The position numbers and the translations under genes were made by a program. From positions 1 to 36,310 of the forward strand of contig ONJJ01000035.1 of assembly GCA_900318115.1 (NCBI GenBank): a stretch of DNA of 36,310 nt. Reading direction: 5' to 3'. The notes under the pieces were generated by a model, which saw nothing but the letters and a program-made list of their open reading frames with translations, was not told the DNA's origin and did not search any database. This stretch comes from an uncultured Prevotellaceae bacterium (lineage in GTDB: Bacteria; Bacteroidota; Bacteroidia; Bacteroidales; Bacteroidaceae). Below, piece after piece: positions 34,264 through 36,310 of this stretch; positions within the stretch are counted from its first letter, which is position 1, and each line of letters starts with the position of its first letter.

Positions 34264-34301
34264 GAGGGCCAATGCAGCATCCTGCATTGGCCCTCTCTTT
34301 T
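34264..34301 (+). terminator. Terminator of gyrB
   Basis: A perfect 14-bp stem (34264-34277 with 34282-34295) has a 4-base loop and is followed by TCTTTT. It lies between the convergent gyrB and the TPR/HTH regulator. Confidence 0.88.
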
Positions 34302-34337
34302 CGTCCCGAGCGTATCAAAGACCCATCATCCCAGTCC

Positions 34338-36101
34338 TCAATTACCCAGTTGTTCCTCTAAAGATTGCAAATGCCGATACACAGTACTGCGGTCAATCTT
34401 GAGGATTGCAGCAATTTCGTTCGTCGTCAGGCCCAGTTTCTTCATGTAGATGATGTAGAGGTCATCCTTTAATATCTTAGGGATTCTGTTGCGTATGTCC
34501 GTGCCGAAGTCCGGATACGTCTGGTCGATGAGTTGAAACATCATCTTTATCAGTTCCTTCTTGGATCTCCCTACGTTGTACCCTGCGGCTTTCTTCTGCA
34601 GTGCTTCCTTGACCTCCGAGAGATCCACCTCCACCACTTCTCTCTTCTTGGCTTCCAAATCCCATTTCGACGACAGGTCCTCGTTGATCTCCATCGTCCG
34701 AGAGAGTTGCACTTTCATCTCGTCCATCTCGGATTCCCGCATGTTCAGCAGGTTATCCAGTTCTTGCAGCCTCAGTTGCTTTTCATCCAGGATGTCATCC
34801 AGTTCTTCCAGTCGGGCCGTATCTTCCTTCAGCCGGGCTTCCTTTTCAGCAAGCATGTCATCCCGCTGCTCAATCTCCGTCTTCTGCCGTTGTATGACCT
34901 TTCTGGCCCTCCGCTCTCGCATCCACATCATCAGTACGAGGACATACAGCCCCACCAATCCCACGATTCCATAGGTCATCAGTTTCTGCTTGGCCTCCGC
35001 GGCCTGGCGGTATGCCTCTTCCTCCGCTTCGCGGTTTCTGCGGTATTCGAACTCATTCTGCACCAACTTGGTCTGCTGCCATTGCTGCTGGCGGTAGAGG
35101 GAATCATTGAGTTCTACAAACAGAAGCGTGTAGTGGTACATGGAATCTTTCTGGCCGATTTTACCGAACAGATGCGTCAAATCGCGTGCAGCTCGCATTT
35201 TCACCATCAGCTGGGGCGTTGTCTGGTATGACTTCCGATAATAATAGATGGCAGAGTCTGTTGGGCCAAATAATAAATAATATGTGCCCAAAGCCGATGC
35301 TACACTATATACGGAATCGAGGCCTGGATATTGTCTTAATACATCCACTCGTTTTCGGGCCTGCTTCTGGTCGCTATATCGATGAGCCAGTTGTGAGAGT
35401 TGACTGGCAATGAGGTCGCTGTTCTGTCGCTCCGCATGTTGTTCTACGATGTATTTTAAAGCCACATCATAGAGCAGTTTTCCTGAATCAGCCTGTTCCG
35501 CATAGACATAGCCGTTGGCCAGGTCCATGATGGTGCGCGGATTGTCGCAGGTATCTTTTGACAATTGGTACTCTCGCTTGCTGGCTTCCAGCGACCTCTG
35601 CCAATCGTATTGGTAGGAATAGAGTTCGCTCAACTGAGCATATACATTCCTCAAGACCGTGGAATCCACCTCCGTGATATGCTGCTCTCCCCACTGTGAG
35701 GCCTCTAAATACCACTTCAGGGCGCGGGGTGAGTCGTGCATGTCGCGGTACACGCTGCCTAAATAATACATGGCTTCCAGCTGCTGGTTCGCCGTCCCGT
35801 GGTCATGGTAGTACTCCACGACCACTTTCATCACGGAGTCAGATGTGTGGCTGACGAAAGCCTTATCACGCGCCTTGGTCTGCAGCAGGGCATAGCGCAT
35901 ACGAGCACTTCTGGGAGCGCGGTCGATGACGGTTCTGTAGGCCTCCAGCAACTCCAGGGCCTCCTGTGGTTCCACATTGCAGAGCGAGTCCACAGCATCC
36001 AGTTCCAGATGCGTCACTTCGCGGTTGCATGAAAGGACAAAAAGACACAGAGTCATTATCAGAGCAAAGCCTGTAAGTGATGTTTTTGAAGAAAGCTTCA
36101 T
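34338..36101 (-). CDS. Membrane-spanning TPR sensor with cytoplasmic coiled coil and HTH domain
   Basis: The 587-residue protein has an N-terminal signal with a lipobox-like VLSC (C25), a region of tetratricopeptide-like helices (about 30-330), a membrane helix (375-394), a long coiled coil rich in Glu, Leu and Arg (about 395-500), and a C-terminal helix-turn-helix with LGLTTNEIAAILKIDRSTVYRHLQSL. This layout is widespread in Bacteroidetes and suggests a one-component regulator: periplasmic TPRs sense a partner and the HTH binds DNA at the membrane. The target is not visible. If C25 is lipidated, the protein would be anchored twice in the inner membrane. It is convergent with gyrB and has its own -7 element. 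Confidence 0.85.
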   Translation of the reverse strand: MKLSSKTSLTGFALIMTLCLFVLSCNREVTHLELDAVDSLCNVEPQEALELLEAYRTVIDRAPRSARMRYALLQTKARDKAFVSHTSDSVMKVVVEYYHDHGTANQQLEAMYYLGSVYRDMHDSPRALKWYLEASQWGEQHITEVDSTVLRNVYAQLSELYSYQYDWQRSLEASKREYQLSKDTCDNPRTIMDLANGYVYAEQADSGKLLYDVALKYIVEQHAERQNSDLIASQLSQLAHRYSDQKQARKRVDVLRQYPGLDSVYSVASALGTYYLLFGPTDSAIYYYRKSYQTTPQLMVKMRAARDLTHLFGKIGQKDSMYHYTLLFVELNDSLYRQQQWQQTKLVQNEFEYRRNREAEEEAYRQAAEAKQKLMTYGIVGLVGLYVLVLMMWMRERRARKVIQRQKTEIEQRDDMLAEKEARLKEDTARLEELDDILDEKQLRLQELDNLLNMRESEMDEMKVQLSRTMEINEDLSSKWDLEAKKREVVEVDLSEVKEALQKKAAGYNVGRSKKELIKMMFQLIDQTYPDFGTDIRNRIPKILKDDLYIIYMKKLGLTTNEIAAILKIDRSTVYRHLQSLEEQLGN

Positions 36102-36139
36102 TTTAGGGTTTTAGATAGACCATATCTTTTATTTCGGCG

Positions 36140-36147
36140 CAAAGGTA
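36140..36147 (-). promoter_or_regulatory. Promoter -7 element of the TPR/HTH regulator
   Basis: On the minus strand TACCTTTG matches TAnnTTTG exactly, 38 bases before the ATG. No TTTG at the -33 distance. Confidence 0.55.
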
Positions 36148-36218
36148 CACATAATTCTTTGATTTGCCGCATTTTCGCGCGACTTTTTTCATTTCTCTTG
36201 CAACAAAATGCCATTAGT

Positions 36219-36237
36219 GTCCCGTTAAAATTGGGAC
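36219..36237. repeat. Inverted repeat near the right edge
   Basis: GTCCC (36219-36223) and GGGAC (36233-36237) flank GTTAAAATT. It may belong to an rRNA leader or to the end of a mobile element starting beyond the window; neither can be shown. Confidence 0.35.
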
Positions 36238-36281
36238 GAGTTAAATATTAATCAAACAACCCCGGAATAAGGGGACCAGAT

Positions 36282-36293
36282 TGCTCTTTGACA
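36282..36293 (+). promoter_or_regulatory. boxA-like antitermination site, possible rRNA operon leader
   Basis: TGCTCTTTGACA differs by one base from the E. coli rrn boxA TGCTCTTTAACA, to which NusB/S10 bind. Nothing codes between the regulator's promoter and the window end, so a 16S rRNA gene just outside is possible. No rRNA sequence is visible. Confidence 0.4.
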
Positions 36294-36310
36294 TCATTGG
36301 AATAAGTCTT

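Overview
The window looks like a chromosomal segment of a Bacteroidales bacterium, most likely Prevotella-like. Promoters follow the Bacteroidetes pattern (TTTG, about 20 bases, then TAnnTTTG). Leaders lack clear Shine-Dalgarno sequences. DUF4492 sits in front of cydAB, the FtsL-like protein is of the Bacteroidetes type, MurE carries the meso-diaminopimelate motif DNPR, and tRNA-Glu sits directly upstream of rpsT. The species cannot be fixed by eye.

Region 1 (1-8300) is accessory. It starts with the 3' end of a tetratricopeptide (TPR) gene, a membrane-anchored TIR-domain protein and a 54-residue secreted peptide. After a terminator comes a convergent, tightly packed minus-strand defence operon, read 8300 to 1914: XRE regulator, Mrr-like endonuclease, MmeI-like fused restriction-modification enzyme, two paralogous cytosine-5 methyltransferases, and the mismatch endonuclease Vsr. 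It is visibly poorer in G+C than the rest: bases 5401-5460 contain 23 G/C, whereas 32461-32520 in gyrB contain 37. It lies on the 3' side of a CAU tRNA gene (8707-8780), a usual place for islands, but no integrase or attachment repeat was seen.

Region 2 (8700-15100) is housekeeping: the tRNA, mannose-1-phosphate guanylyltransferase, uracil-DNA glycosylase, a cysteine-rich DUF3109 protein, and the cytochrome bd operon DUF4492-cydA-cydB.

Region 3 (15180-30720) is a complete Bacteroidetes-type division and cell-wall (dcw) cluster on the plus strand: rsmH, ftsL-like, ftsI with a PASTA domain, murE, mraY, murD, ftsW, murG, murC, ftsQ, ftsA, ftsZ. mraZ is not in front of rsmH, and murF, murB and ddl are not in the cluster. 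The products build lipid II (MurC/D/E, MraY, MurG), polymerise and cross-link it at the septum (FtsW, FtsI), and organise the divisome (FtsZ, FtsA, FtsQ, FtsL).

Region 4 (30679-36310) holds recO convergent with ftsZ, tRNA-Glu, rpsT, gyrB, a membrane-spanning TPR/HTH regulator, and at the right edge a boxA-like sequence that may lead an rRNA operon.

The most unusual signal is non-coding. Short tandem repeats of 7-8 bases, always in the mRNA sense of the downstream gene, fill the leaders of mraY, ftsW, ftsA, ftsZ, rpsT and the DUF3109 gene. A related GTGAAAA-type word lies over stop codons of ftsL, murG and the MmeI-like gene, making all three proteins end in Ser-Glu-Lys, and is read in frame inside vsr. 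This suggests a recurrent spacer or leader element rather than chance. All calls were made by eye from sequence without database searches.
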